Part shown: positions 32,741 through 41,426 of the stretch, piece after piece
How the letters are laid out: each line of letters starts with the position of its first letter
Numbering within the stretch: position 1 is the first letter of the stretch
Assembly: GCF_005222915.1 (NCBI RefSeq)
Contig: NZ_STFX01000019.1
Span: 1-64,000 of the forward strand
DNA: 64,000 nt
Source: Rhizobium sp. FKL33
Lineage (GTDB): Bacteria; Pseudomonadota; Alphaproteobacteria; Rhizobiales; Rhizobiaceae
Reading direction: 5' to 3'
Program-made: the position numbers and the translations under genes
The notes under the pieces: model-generated
What the model was told of the DNA's origin: nothing
The model's database searches: none
The model's input: only the letters and a program-made list of their open reading frames with translations

Positions 32741-32843
32741 TGCATTGCGCTGGCGCTGCGCCATTCTTATGCTGCATTGCGCTTGTAAGCGCTCTCAAAT
32801 CCCCATAACGTCCGCGTCGAATTCTATTGCTGGAGAAGATGTT

Positions 32844-33749
32844 ATGTCCGTTTCGGTTCTTGGGCGCGCCGCGCCGCGCTTCGGAGCTTGCGTCAACGCG
32901 ATGATCCGCGCCGTCGCCAGGACCGCGCTCGCAGCGACCATCGTCGCAGGCGCCGCAGGACTGGCGAAGGCGGGAGAGACCGTGGTCAATCTGGAAGGTC
33001 GCATCGTCGCGACGCTGAACATGCCCGATCACGCCGCGCCCGTGCCGGCGGTGCTGATGCTGCATGGTTTCGGCAGTTCGCGCGATGAAGTCGGCAGTCT
33101 CTACAAGCGGACGGCCACGGCGCTCGCCATGAAGGGCATCGCCTCGCTGCGCATTGATTTCCTCGGCTTCGGCGAGAGCGCCGGCGACAGCGGCGACATC
33201 ACCGTGAATGGCCAGCTCGACCAGGCGAAGGACGCCTTCGCCTTTCTCGCCACCTATCCCGATGTCGATCCCAAGCGGCTGGGCGTGCTCGGCTTCAGCC
33301 TGGGCGGCGGGGTGGCGACGCTGCTCGCTTCCGACCGTCCTTCCGATGTGAAGTCGCTGGTCACCTGGTCCTCGGTCGGCGATTTCGAGCAGGATTTCCG
33401 CACCGTGCTCGGCGACAAGGCCTTCGACCGCGCCAAGGAAGACGGCATTGTCGGTCTCGATCTCGGCTGGCGCACCATCGCCATCAAGCAGGCCTTCTTC
33501 GACAGCCTCAACAAGCGCAAGATCGACGATGCGGTCGCCAATTTCCCCGGCGCCTATCTGACCATCACCGGCGCCAAGGATTTCTCGGCCGCCTATTCCG
33601 AGCGCTTTGTCGGACTTGCGAAAAATCCGACAAAGGAAGTGATGATGATCCCGGAAGGCGATCACATCTTCAAGTCGCTGGAGAAGGACCAGTCGATGGC
33701 GCAAAGCGTGATTGACAAGACGGCGGATTGGTTCTCAAAGACGCTCTGA
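32844..33749 (+). CDS. Exported alpha/beta hydrolase
   Basis: A 301-residue serine hydrolase with a predicted long signal peptide (TALAATIVAGAAGLAKAGE). The fold is clear: LMLHGFGSSRDE (oxyanion region), LGFSLGGGVATLL with nucleophile Ser in GFSLGG, Asp in TGAKDFSAAY, and His in EGDHIF. It looks like an esterase or dienelactone-hydrolase-type enzyme. ATG 32844 has GGAGAAG 6 bases upstream. The BenE-type transporter gene begins 30 bp after its stop, so the pair may form an operon for an aromatic or ester substrate (inference). Confidence 0.88.
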   Translation: MSVSVLGRAAPRFGACVNAMIRAVARTALAATIVAGAAGLAKAGETVVNLEGRIVATLNMPDHAAPVPAVLMLHGFGSSRDEVGSLYKRTATALAMKGIASLRIDFLGFGESAGDSGDITVNGQLDQAKDAFAFLATYPDVDPKRLGVLGFSLGGGVATLLASDRPSDVKSLVTWSSVGDFEQDFRTVLGDKAFDRAKEDGIVGLDLGWRTIAIKQAFFDSLNKRKIDDAVANFPGAYLTITGAKDFSAAYSERFVGLAKNPTKEVMMIPEGDHIFKSLEKDQSMAQSVIDKTADWFSKTL

Positions 33750-33778
33750 CGTCTTTTCATCCATTTCCGGATCCCCGC

Positions 33779-34963
33779 ATGCTCAAGGATTTTTCTCCGC
33801 AGGCCCTGGTCATGGGGCTGCTGGTCGCCTTTGTCGGTTTTGCAAGTTCTTTTGCGGTGGTCGTCCATGGCGCGGTGGTCGCAGGCGCGACCGAGGCGCA
33901 GGCAACGTCGGGGCTGATGGCGTTGTCGATCGCCATGGGCCTGTGCGGGATCATCCTCAGCGCCTGGAAGCGCATGCCGATCTCGGTGGCCTGGTCGACG
34001 CCGGGCGCGGCCTTTCTTGCGACGCTCACCGGCATTGAGGGCGGCTTTCCCGTCGCGGTCGGAGCCTTCATCCTGTCGAGCCTGCTGATCATCGTCGCGG
34101 GTCTGTTCAAGCCGCTCGGGCGGCTGGTGGCCTCCATTCCTCCGGCGCTGGCGAGCGCCATGCTGGCGGGCGTTCTGGTGTCGCTATGCTTTGCGCCGAT
34201 CAAGGCGATCGGTTTCGATCCCAAGCTCGGCGGGCCCCTGGTGATCGCCTTCTTTCTCGGCGGCCTGATCAATCGCCTGCTGGCGGTGCCGGCTGCGCTC
34301 GTCGCCTTTGCAGCGGTGGTCGCCTTCGGCGTCGAGATCCCGAATGGCGCTTTCGCCGGCGTCGGCGAGGCGCTCTGGCCGCAGCCGGAATGGGTGACGC
34401 CACAGTTCACGCTCGCAGGTCTCGTGTCGATCGCCCTGCCGCTGTTCATCATCACCATGGCCTCGCAGAATATTCCCGGCATCACGGTGTTGAAGGTCAA
34501 CGGTTATGAGCCGCCGCCGGGGCCGCTCTTCACCATGACCGGGGTGTTTTCGTTGCTGGCCGCGCCGTTTGGCGGCGTCGCCGTCAATCTCGCGGCGATC
34601 ACGGCGGCGATGTGCGCGGGCCCCGACGCCCATGCTGATCCAAAAAGGCGCTACTGGGCGGGCATCATCGCCGGCGTCTTCTATGTCATTCTCGGATTGA
34701 CGGCTGGCGGCGTCACCGCCTTCGTGGCGCTTGCGCCGAAGATCCTCATTGAGGCGGTTGCCGGTCTCGCGCTGCTCGCGGCATTCTCCGGCTCCGCCGT
34801 CTCCGCCTTCAAGGAGGCGGAAACGCGCGAAGCCGCCGCGGTGACCTTTGTCACCACGGCGTCCGGCGTCTCCTTCGCCGGCGTGTCCGGCGCGTTCTGG
34901 GGATTGCTGGCGGGCGGCGCCGTGATGGCGCTCGGCGCGGTCTCGCGTCGCCTGCGCGGCTGA
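33779..34963 (+). CDS. benE: BenE-family benzoate/H+ symporter
   Basis: A 394-residue membrane transporter of the BenE (benzoate:proton symporter) family with about 12 helices. SVAWSTPGAAFLAT, FIITMASQNIPGITVLKVNGYEPPPGPLFTMTGVFSLLAAPFGGVAVNLAAITAAMCAGPDAH is the family signature. ATG 33779 is taken as start because family sequence begins there; the ribosome-binding site is weak. There is no benzoate dioxygenase nearby, so the true substrate may be another aromatic acid. Confidence 0.92.
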   Translation: MLKDFSPQALVMGLLVAFVGFASSFAVVVHGAVVAGATEAQATSGLMALSIAMGLCGIILSAWKRMPISVAWSTPGAAFLATLTGIEGGFPVAVGAFILSSLLIIVAGLFKPLGRLVASIPPALASAMLAGVLVSLCFAPIKAIGFDPKLGGPLVIAFFLGGLINRLLAVPAALVAFAAVVAFGVEIPNGAFAGVGEALWPQPEWVTPQFTLAGLVSIALPLFIITMASQNIPGITVLKVNGYEPPPGPLFTMTGVFSLLAAPFGGVAVNLAAITAAMCAGPDAHADPKRRYWAGIIAGVFYVILGLTAGGVTAFVALAPKILIEAVAGLALLAAFSGSAVSAFKEAETREAAAVTFVTTASGVSFAGVSGAFWGLLAGGAVMALGAVSRRLRG

Positions 34964-34982
34964 CGCCCGCCTGTCTCGCGGA

Positions 34983-35456
34983 TCAGATGAATTCGAAATC
35001 CGAAGCCTTGAGATCGGACAGGCGCGTTTCGTCGAAGCGCAATTCGTGACGGCCGAAATCGAACACCAGGTCTTCGCCGCCGTCAACGGTGCGGGCCAAC
35101 GCCTTCAACTCGCTGAAACTGTCGACGCCGAGATCGCTATTGATCCGCACCGTGTCATTGGTGGCGAAGTCGTCGATTTCGGTGACGCCCTGCTTGAAGA
35201 TGAAGATATCGGCGCCTGCGCCGCCTTCGAGGTCGTTGTTTCCGGCGCCGCCATCGAGAATATCGGCGCCCGATCCGCCTTCGAGATCGTCGTTTCCGGC
35301 TCCGCCATAGAGCTTGTCATTGCCGGAGCCGCCTTCGAGCTCGTCATGGCCGGCGAAGCCAAAGAGGATGTCGTTGCCGCCTCGGCCTTCGATATCATCG
35401 CCATTGGCGGCGCCTTCGAGGCGGTTGTTGCGGTCGTTTCCATAAATGCGCGCCAT
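34983..35456 (-). CDS. Small RTX calcium-binding repeat protein
   Basis: A 157-residue protein made of about six nonapeptide repeats of GGxGxDxLx type (residues 8-85, for instance [20 protein letters not shown]) that form a calcium beta roll, then a peptidase_M10-like tail ([35 protein letters not shown]) ending in SDFEFI, the kind of hydrophobic C-terminus used by type I secretion. It is thus probably secreted in one step by an unlinked ABC exporter. No enzyme domain: possibly an adhesin fragment or surface protein. Confidence 0.88.
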   Translation of the reverse strand: MARIYGNDRNNRLEGAANGDDIEGRGGNDILFGFAGHDELEGGSGNDKLYGGAGNDDLEGGSGADILDGGAGNNDLEGGAGADIFIFKQGVTEIDDFATNDTVRINSDLGVDSFSELKALARTVDGGEDLVFDFGRHELRFDETRLSDLKASDFEFI

Positions 35457-35569
35457 GTCGCGTCTCCTTGTTTCGGTGTGTGACGATGGCCTTTTCGCAC
35501 AGGTCGACTTTTGCTTTGCTGACAGCGGATGTCAGTGAAATGTAAGTTTCGCCGTGATAGAGCCTGTCC

Positions 35570-35914
35570 ATGACACGTTTCCGCGCCCAGATCCTGCTTG
35601 CATCCTCCGCAATCGCGCTTGCTGTGGGTGCTACGACGCTTGCCGCCAATCCCGAGGAAACTCCGGCGACGCCGCAAACTCCGCTTCAGCATGACGATGC
35701 CCGCCGCGCGCTCCAATCCGGTCTGGTGCGCCCGCTTGAGGACATTCTCGCCGAAATGCGCAAAAGCTTTCCGGGCGAAGTCATCGAGATCGAATTCGAG
35801 CAGGAAGACGGCCGCTACATCTATGAGATCGAGATGATCCGCCCCGACGGCAGGGTGATCGAGGTGACGATGGACGCCAAGACCATGGCCGTCATCAAAG
35901 TGGAAGACGACTGA
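35570..35914 (+). CDS. Exported PepSY-domain protein of a two-component locus
   Basis: A 114-residue periplasmic protein: signal peptide (ILLASSAIALAVGATTLA) and one PepSY domain (EIEFEQEDGRYIYEIEMIRPDGRVIEVTMDAKTMAVIKVE), a fold that binds peptides or inhibits peptidases. It lies directly in front of the response regulator gene (shared base at 35914), the usual arrangement in alphaproteobacteria, where the PepSY protein probably modulates the sensor kinase. Confidence 0.9.
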   Translation: MTRFRAQILLASSAIALAVGATTLAANPEETPATPQTPLQHDDARRALQSGLVRPLEDILAEMRKSFPGEVIEIEFEQEDGRYIYEIEMIRPDGRVIEVTMDAKTMAVIKVEDD

Positions 35915-36576
35915 TGCGGCTGTTGCTGGTCGAGGACGATCGCAAGATCGGCGCCGATATCGCGTCTGCTCTGACCCAGGCGGGTTACGCCGTGGAAATC
36001 TGCGCGGATGGCGAGGAGGCCTGGTTTCTGGGCGACACAGAGGATTATGATCTGGTGATCCTCGATATCGGCCTACCCAAGCTCGACGGGCTGACCATCA
36101 TCAAGCGCTGGCGGCAGAACGACCGGCATATGCCGGTGCTGATGCTGACGGCGCGGGCGAGCTGGGCCGAGCGCGTCGAGGGCATCGACGCCGGCGCCGA
36201 TGACTACCTGCCCAAACCCTTCCAGTTCGAGGAACTGATCGCCCGGGTGCGCGCCTTGATCCGCCGCTCGGTCGGCATCGGGTCCGCGGTTTTGTCGATC
36301 GGGCCGCTGACCATCGATCCGCGCAGCATGCGCGTCAGCCTCAACGGCGCGCCGCTGGCGCTGACGCCGCTCGAATACCGGCTGATCAGCTATCTCGGCC
36401 ATCATCGCGGCCGGGTCGTGCCGCCGACGGAATTGCAGAACCACCTCTACGGCGACGACTTTTCGCGCGACGCTAATGCGCTGGAAGTGCTGATCACCCG
36501 TCTCCGCCGCAAGCTGAGGGCGGATCTGATCGGCAACAGGCGTGGTTTCGGCTATTATCTCGGCGAGGAGCCATGA
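35914..36576 (+). CDS. OmpR-family response regulator
   Basis: A 220-residue two-domain regulator. Receiver: acidic pair at EDD (7-9), phospho-accepting Asp51 in LVILDIGLP, and Lys in LPKPF. DNA-binding winged helix: LTPLEYRLISYLGHHRGRVVPPTELQNHLYGDD and LITRLRRKLRADLIGNRRGFGYYL. The organisation resembles the FeuP/PhoP group. Its start overlaps the PepSY stop and its end overlaps the kinase start (ATGA), so all three are one translational unit. Confidence 0.94.
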   Translation: MRLLLVEDDRKIGADIASALTQAGYAVEICADGEEAWFLGDTEDYDLVILDIGLPKLDGLTIIKRWRQNDRHMPVLMLTARASWAERVEGIDAGADDYLPKPFQFEELIARVRALIRRSVGIGSAVLSIGPLTIDPRSMRVSLNGAPLALTPLEYRLISYLGHHRGRVVPPTELQNHLYGDDFSRDANALEVLITRLRRKLRADLIGNRRGFGYYLGEEP

Positions 36577-37922
36577 ACGCGGCCAAACGCGGGGGCTCGC
36601 TTCGTCTGCGGCTCGCGGTGGCGGGTCTGGCTCTGATCGCCATCGCCTGCGTTATAAGCTTCTTCGGCCTGTCCTATCTCTTTGAACGGCATGTCGAGCG
36701 GCGCGTCGCCACGGAACTCGAGCTGCATCTCGGCCAGATCATCGCCAAGCTCGACCGGGACGGCGAGGGGAGGCTGCGGCTTCTCGCCGATCCGGTCGAT
36801 CCGCGTTTTGCGACGCCGCTTTCCGGCCTCTACTGGCAGATCGAGAGCAAGGGCGATGTCCTGCGCTCGCGCTCGCTCTGGGATGGCGCGTTGGAGACGC
36901 CGACGCTGGAGCCGGGTTCTCCGGTCCTGCGCGACATAACCGGCCCCGGGGGACGGCGGCTGTTCATGGCGGCGCGTGAAATTGTCGGCGGCGAGCGATT
37001 GGGGCGGGATCCCGTGCTCGCGGCGGTCGCGATCGACCGTGGCGATATCGATGCGGCGACGCAGGAGTTCCGGTCCGACCTGGCGCCATTCCTGGCGCTG
37101 CTCGCTTTGCTGCTTCTGGCCGCCAATCTGGCCCAGATCCAGCTCGGACTTCTGCCTCTGTCAGCGGTGCGGCGACGGGTGGCGGAGATCCGCGCCGGCC
37201 TCGCCAAGCGCATGGGCGCAGCCTATCCCTCGGAAATCCAGCCGCTGACGGAGGAGGTCGACGAACTCCTCGCCTCGCGTGAGGCGCAACTCGCCAAGGC
37301 GCGCAGCCAGGCCGCCGATCTCGCTCACGGTCTGAAAACGCCGCTGCAGGCGCTGGCCGGCGATGTGGCGCGGCTGCGCGCCGAAGGCCGGGGCCAACTC
37401 GCAGACGAGATCGACCTGTCGATCGCCGCGATGCGCCGGCATGTCGACCATCAGCTTGCGCGCGCCCGGCTGGCCGATCGCGGGCAGGCGCGCCCGGTCT
37501 CGGTGCTCGGCGTCGTCAACAGAGTCATCGCCGTGCTCGAACGCACCCCGCGTGGCCAGCTTCTCGACTGGGTGATCGAGGTCGACGAGGCGGACCGTGC
37601 GCGGATCGAGGCCGAGGACCTTGCGGAACTTCTCGGCAATCTCCTCGAAAACGCCACGCGCTACGCCCGCGACGGGATCGAGATTTCGACGCGTCGCGAG
37701 GGCGAATTGCTGACGCTCGACATCCGCGACGATGGGCCGGGCATTCCGGCGGCGCGTCTGGCCGACGTCGTCGACAGGGGCGGGCGGCTCGACACGACCA
37801 GCGGCGGCGCGGGCCTGGGGCTGGCGATCGTGCGCGACATCGTCTCGGCCAACAAAGGCGAGATCGCTTTTTCGAATGCCGAACCCGGTCTGCTGGTCAC
37901 CGTGCGGCTGCCCGGCGGGTGA
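36573..37922 (+). CDS. Sensor histidine kinase
   Basis: A 449-residue membrane kinase. One transmembrane segment at 10-35 and a second at about 172-195 bracket a periplasmic sensor region. HisKA: His252 in ADLAHGLKTPLQAL. ATPase: N box ELLGNLLENATRYA, G1 DDGPGIP, G2 GGAGLGLAIV. It phosphorylates the preceding regulator. The PepSY protein encoded first would sit in the same compartment as the sensor region. Signal unknown; such sets often respond to envelope state or divalent cations. Confidence 0.93.
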   Translation: MNAAKRGGSLRLRLAVAGLALIAIACVISFFGLSYLFERHVERRVATELELHLGQIIAKLDRDGEGRLRLLADPVDPRFATPLSGLYWQIESKGDVLRSRSLWDGALETPTLEPGSPVLRDITGPGGRRLFMAAREIVGGERLGRDPVLAAVAIDRGDIDAATQEFRSDLAPFLALLALLLLAANLAQIQLGLLPLSAVRRRVAEIRAGLAKRMGAAYPSEIQPLTEEVDELLASREAQLAKARSQAADLAHGLKTPLQALAGDVARLRAEGRGQLADEIDLSIAAMRRHVDHQLARARLADRGQARPVSVLGVVNRVIAVLERTPRGQLLDWVIEVDEADRARIEAEDLAELLGNLLENATRYARDGIEISTRREGELLTLDIRDDGPGIPAARLADVVDRGGRLDTTSGGAGLGLAIVRDIVSANKGEIAFSNAEPGLLVTVRLPGG

Positions 37923-37980
37923 AGCCAAAATTGATACGGGAGGGCTTGCGCCGCTCCCATCCCGTGCTATAAACGCCGCC

Positions 37981-38100
37981 ATGATGAACGCAGCGACCAG
38001 AAACACGACCAGCGCACACGGCATTTTTGCCGCGCGGTCCTGCGCGTCGCCCTCCTCGCTTCTTCTCCTTAAGCTTATCCGCGGTTGCCGGGTCCTTTGA
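37981..38100 (+). CDS. leuA leader peptide
   Basis: A 39-codon frame, MMNAATRNTTSAHGIFAARS and onward, with a run SSLLLLKL: five leucine codons, four of them adjacent (CTT CTT CTC CTT AAG CTT), followed by a stop at 38098. It lies 163 bp before leuA in the same strand. Leucine-rich leaders before leuA are known from alphaproteobacteria. The CTT/CTC choice differs from the CTG/CTC preference of the neighbouring genes, as expected for control codons. An AGGAGCG stem (38100-38106 with CGCTCCT downstream) follows but I see no clean U-tract terminator. No gene symbol is assigned. Confidence 0.72.
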   Translation: MMNAATRNTTSAHGIFAARSCASPSSLLLLKLIRGCRVL

Positions 38101-38263
38101 GGAGCGCCCGGCGGCCGGGTCAAAGCCGTTTGGGCTGGAACGCTCCTCGCTAAAAATCCGAAAATCCCAATTTTTCCGGTTGTCCGGCTGATTTTGCTGT
38201 CGTCAAGCGCTCGCAAAGACAGTATCAGGCGACGAGCCAACCGGCCAAGGCGAAGAGACAGAC

Positions 38264-39976
38264 ATGATCACCAAGCAGCACAGCATCAAGCACGGCATGC
38301 CCGAGGCACCGCTCAAGTATCAACCCTATCCGCAGGTCAACCTGCCGGACCGGACCTGGCCGTCCAAAACTATCGCGACGCCGCCGATCTGGTGCTCGGT
38401 CGACCTGCGCGACGGTAATCAGTCGCTGGTCAATCCGATGGGCCATGACCGCAAGGCACGGATGTTCCAGCTGCTGCTCGACATGGGGTTCAAGGAAATC
38501 GAGATCGGTTTCCCCTCGGCCTCGCAGACCGACTTCGATTTCGCCCGCTGGTGCGTGGAAGAGGGCGGCGTGCCGCAAGACGTATCCCTGCAGGTCCTGG
38601 TTCAGTGCCGGCCCGAGCTGATCACCCGCACCTTCGAAGCCCTGGAAGGCGCGCATCGCCCGATCATTCATTTCTACAATTCGACGTCGGAGTTGCAGCG
38701 CCGCGTGGTGTTCGGCAAGGATGTCCATGGCATCAAGCAGATCGCCGTCGACGCCGCCAAGATGATCACCGACATGGCGGCGAAAGCCGGCGGCGGCTAT
38801 CGCTTCGAGTATTCGCCGGAAAGCTTCACCGGCACCGAACTCGAGGTGGCGCTGGAGATCTGCAACGCCGTCATCGCGGAAGTGAAGCCGACGCCCGACA
38901 ACAAGCTGATCCTCAATCTGCCGTCGACGGTGGAAATGGCGACGCCCAACATCTATGCCGACCAGATCGAGTGGATGTGCCGCAACATCGACAACCGCGA
39001 AAACGTCATCATCTCACTGCATCCGCACAATGACCGCGGCACCGGCATCGCCGCGACCGAACTCGGGCTGATGGCGGGCGCCGACCGCGTCGAAGGCACG
39101 CTGTTCGGCAATGGCGAGCGCACCGGCAATGTCGACGTGGTCACGCTGGCGCTGAACATGTTCACCCAGGGGGTCGATCCCGGTCTGGATTGCTCCGACA
39201 TCGAGCGCATCAAGGCGGTCTACGAATATTCCAACGAAATGGTCATTCCCGAGCGCCATCCTTATGTCGGCGAACTGGTCTACACCGCCTTCTCCGGCTC
39301 GCATCAGGATGCGATCAACAAGGGCATGAAGGCGATCAAGCAGGCCAACAAGCCGGTCTGGGAAGTGCCCTATCTGCCGATCGATCCCCAGGATGTCGGC
39401 CGCACCTATGAAGCGATCATCCGCATCAATTCGCAGTCCGGCAAGGGCGGCATCGCCTATATCATGCAGGAAGACTACGGCATCAACCTGCCGCGCAATC
39501 TGCAGGTCGAGTTCCGCAACGACATCCAGCGGATCACCGACGAGGAAGGCAAGGAACTGCCGTCCAAGCGCATCCATGCCCGCTTCCTGGAGCGCTATGT
39601 CGAACAGCCGGGCGCGCGGTTCAAGTTCGTCGACCACCACACCTATCCCGACACGGCGGTGAAGGGGCAGCGCATTCTCGCCGCCGAAATCCTCGACAAG
39701 GGCGAGACCAAGCGGATCGAGGGGAAGGGCACCGGCCCGATCGACGGCTTCATGAACGCCATGTCAATCTATCTCGGCGTCGATCTCTCGGTGAACGACT
39801 ATTCCGAACATTCGCTGCAGCACGGCTCCAACGCCGCAGCCATCGCCTATGTCGAAATGTCGACGCCGAACGGCAAGGTCTGGGGCGCAGGCGTCAACAC
39901 CAATATCGTCGGGGCCTCGCTCGAGGCGATCATGTCGGCGATCAACCGCATGCTCGAAGATCAGGCCACGGCCTGA
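38264..39976 (+). CDS. leuA: 2-isopropylmalate synthase
   Basis: Condenses acetyl-CoA with 2-oxoisovalerate, first step of leucine synthesis. At 570 residues it is the longer LeuA type found in rhizobia. DLRDGNQSLVNPM begins the catalytic TIM barrel, HPHNDRGTG (about 252) gives metal-ligand His residues, and GNGERTGNVDVVTLALNM ends it. The C-terminal LeuA allosteric domain (about 430-565) would bind leucine. Probably controlled both by feedback and by the leader upstream. Confidence 0.96.
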   Translation: MITKQHSIKHGMPEAPLKYQPYPQVNLPDRTWPSKTIATPPIWCSVDLRDGNQSLVNPMGHDRKARMFQLLLDMGFKEIEIGFPSASQTDFDFARWCVEEGGVPQDVSLQVLVQCRPELITRTFEALEGAHRPIIHFYNSTSELQRRVVFGKDVHGIKQIAVDAAKMITDMAAKAGGGYRFEYSPESFTGTELEVALEICNAVIAEVKPTPDNKLILNLPSTVEMATPNIYADQIEWMCRNIDNRENVIISLHPHNDRGTGIAATELGLMAGADRVEGTLFGNGERTGNVDVVTLALNMFTQGVDPGLDCSDIERIKAVYEYSNEMVIPERHPYVGELVYTAFSGSHQDAINKGMKAIKQANKPVWEVPYLPIDPQDVGRTYEAIIRINSQSGKGGIAYIMQEDYGINLPRNLQVEFRNDIQRITDEEGKELPSKRIHARFLERYVEQPGARFKFVDHHTYPDTAVKGQRILAAEILDKGETKRIEGKGTGPIDGFMNAMSIYLGVDLSVNDYSEHSLQHGSNAAAIAYVEMSTPNGKVWGAGVNTNIVGASLEAIMSAINRMLEDQATA

Positions 39977-39988
39977 TCCTCATGACGC

Positions 39989-40861
39989 TCAGGCGTTTCT
40001 GATCAGGAGGCGGATGATGTCCGCCTCCTTTTTGCTGTCATGCTCGAAGAGATTGCGCGCCAGCGCGATCGCGTCGCGATGCAGCCGCATGCGCTCGCTC
40101 TCCATCGCCGCCGTCAGCGTGATTCGGTCGCGGTCTTCGAAGTCGGGCAGTTGGGCGATCACGGTTTCGAGCCTGCCGAAGTCGCGCGCCTGACCGAGCA
40201 TATCCACCATGCGTTTGGAACTCGCCTGCACGGCGATCAGGCCCGAGGGCCAGATCCTGCGCAGAAGGGACGCCTGCATCCATCGGTCCTGCCCGCGTTT
40301 GCGGAGATCGTGGAAGTCCTCCTCATCCGGCTCCGTCGCGCAGCGCTCGAGGGCCGCGACGGCGCGTTCGCCGGCCCGGCGCCATCCGCGCGCGGCATGG
40401 TCGGCCAGTTTCCCCCGATCTTTCGGCAGGTCCAGATCGAGAAAGGCGCGGCTCGCATTCTTCAACGCAGACCCCGCCTTGGCGGTGATCTCGGCAGGTT
40501 CTGCGGGCAGGTCGGTTGCGATCGCTCTCAAGCTTGCGGCCAGACGATCGGCCGCTGGTCCGGGAATGACTGCGTCAAGACGTCTCGACGCCTCTACGAG
40601 CGCCGCGCCATCGCGCAGCGGTGAAAGATCCGCAGAGACGCCGCGCAGCAGCGCGTTGAGCCGCAGGGCGCCCTTTGGATCCGCTGAACGCATCAGCCGC
40701 AACAGTGCCCGGATATGCTTGATCGCCTTGCGGGCGGCGTGGACCGCTTCATCGAGTCCATCAGGCTGGCGATTCAGCGCATCTTGCGCGTCATTGAGCT
40801 TGTCGACGGCGATGCGGAGGATTTCAGACCGCGGCGGGTTGTTCCAGTTTATCCTGAACAA
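39989..40861 (-). CDS. CHAD-domain protein
   Basis: A 290-residue helical protein with the CHAD domain (conserved histidine alpha-helical domain): HAARKAIKHIRALLRLM, HDLRKRGQDRWMQA, LGQARDFGRLETVIAQL. CHAD proteins bind polyphosphate. Its TTG start (GGAAG 4 bases upstream) overlaps the end of the CYTH gene by 38 bp, so the pair is coupled. In many bacteria CYTH and CHAD are fused in one protein; here they are separate genes. Confidence 0.9.
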   Translation of the reverse strand: MFRINWNNPPRSEILRIAVDKLNDAQDALNRQPDGLDEAVHAARKAIKHIRALLRLMRSADPKGALRLNALLRGVSADLSPLRDGAALVEASRRLDAVIPGPAADRLAASLRAIATDLPAEPAEITAKAGSALKNASRAFLDLDLPKDRGKLADHAARGWRRAGERAVAALERCATEPDEEDFHDLRKRGQDRWMQASLLRRIWPSGLIAVQASSKRMVDMLGQARDFGRLETVIAQLPDFEDRDRITLTAAMESERMRLHRDAIALARNLFEHDSKKEADIIRLLIRNA

Positions 40862-41336
40862 GTTGCTTCCAGTCCTTTCCGAGACTGCCTTCGGCGATGG
40901 CCCGGTTGGAAAAACGCCGGTCGTCGCTGACCTCGACGCCCACCCAGGGCGGCAGAGGCGGCTTGTCCTTCTCGCTTTTCATTTCCACTTCCGCCACCAC
41001 CAGGCCGGCGAAAGATCCCTCATAGACGTCCACTTCCCATACGAAGCCCTTGAAGGGCACTTCATAGCGGGTCTTGATGATCGCCGATCCATTGGCGAGC
41101 CTCAGCATTTCCCGGGCGTCGCTCATCGGGATCTCATATTCGAATTCATGACGCGAAATTTGGTTGCAATCGATCTTCAGCGTAAGCCGAGCTTTCTTGC
41201 CGTCGATGAGCCGGATCCGCAGAGAGCGGTCCGCCTCGGCAATAATGACCGCCTGGCGCATCTTCTTGCCGTCATCGGCGTTCTTGCGCCACTCGTCGGA
41301 ATTGACGAGAAATTTCCGTTCGATTTCCTTGGCCAT
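40824..41336 (-). CDS. CYTH-domain triphosphate tunnel metalloenzyme
   Basis: A 170-residue CYTH protein. MAKEIERKFLV carries the ExExK motif, and charged strands (SLRIRLIDGKKARLTLKI, IKTRYEV, WEVDVYEG) line the tunnel. Members hydrolyse tripolyphosphate or make cAMP or thiamine triphosphate. Its gene partner encodes a CHAD protein, pointing to polyphosphate or triphosphate metabolism. The gene is headed by a good start at ATG 41336. Confidence 0.92.
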   Translation of the reverse strand: MAKEIERKFLVNSDEWRKNADDGKKMRQAVIIAEADRSLRIRLIDGKKARLTLKIDCNQISRHEFEYEIPMSDAREMLRLANGSAIIKTRYEVPFKGFVWEVDVYEGSFAGLVVAEVEMKSEKDKPPLPPWVGVEVSDDRRFSNRAIAEGSLGKDWKQLVQDKLEQPAAV

Positions 41337-41426
41337 GCACCTAACCCCCCGTCAGACGCGTTGCAGACGAGATGTTAATGCTTAACGCGGCGTTTGGCTT
41401 CATCCAAAAACGACCGAGGCCGAATT

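Noticed and set aside
38101-38263. Classical rho-independent attenuator terminator between the Leu leader and leuA
   Set aside because: Stems exist, including AGGAGCG/CGCTCCT, but none is followed by a U-tract, so I do not call a terminator.
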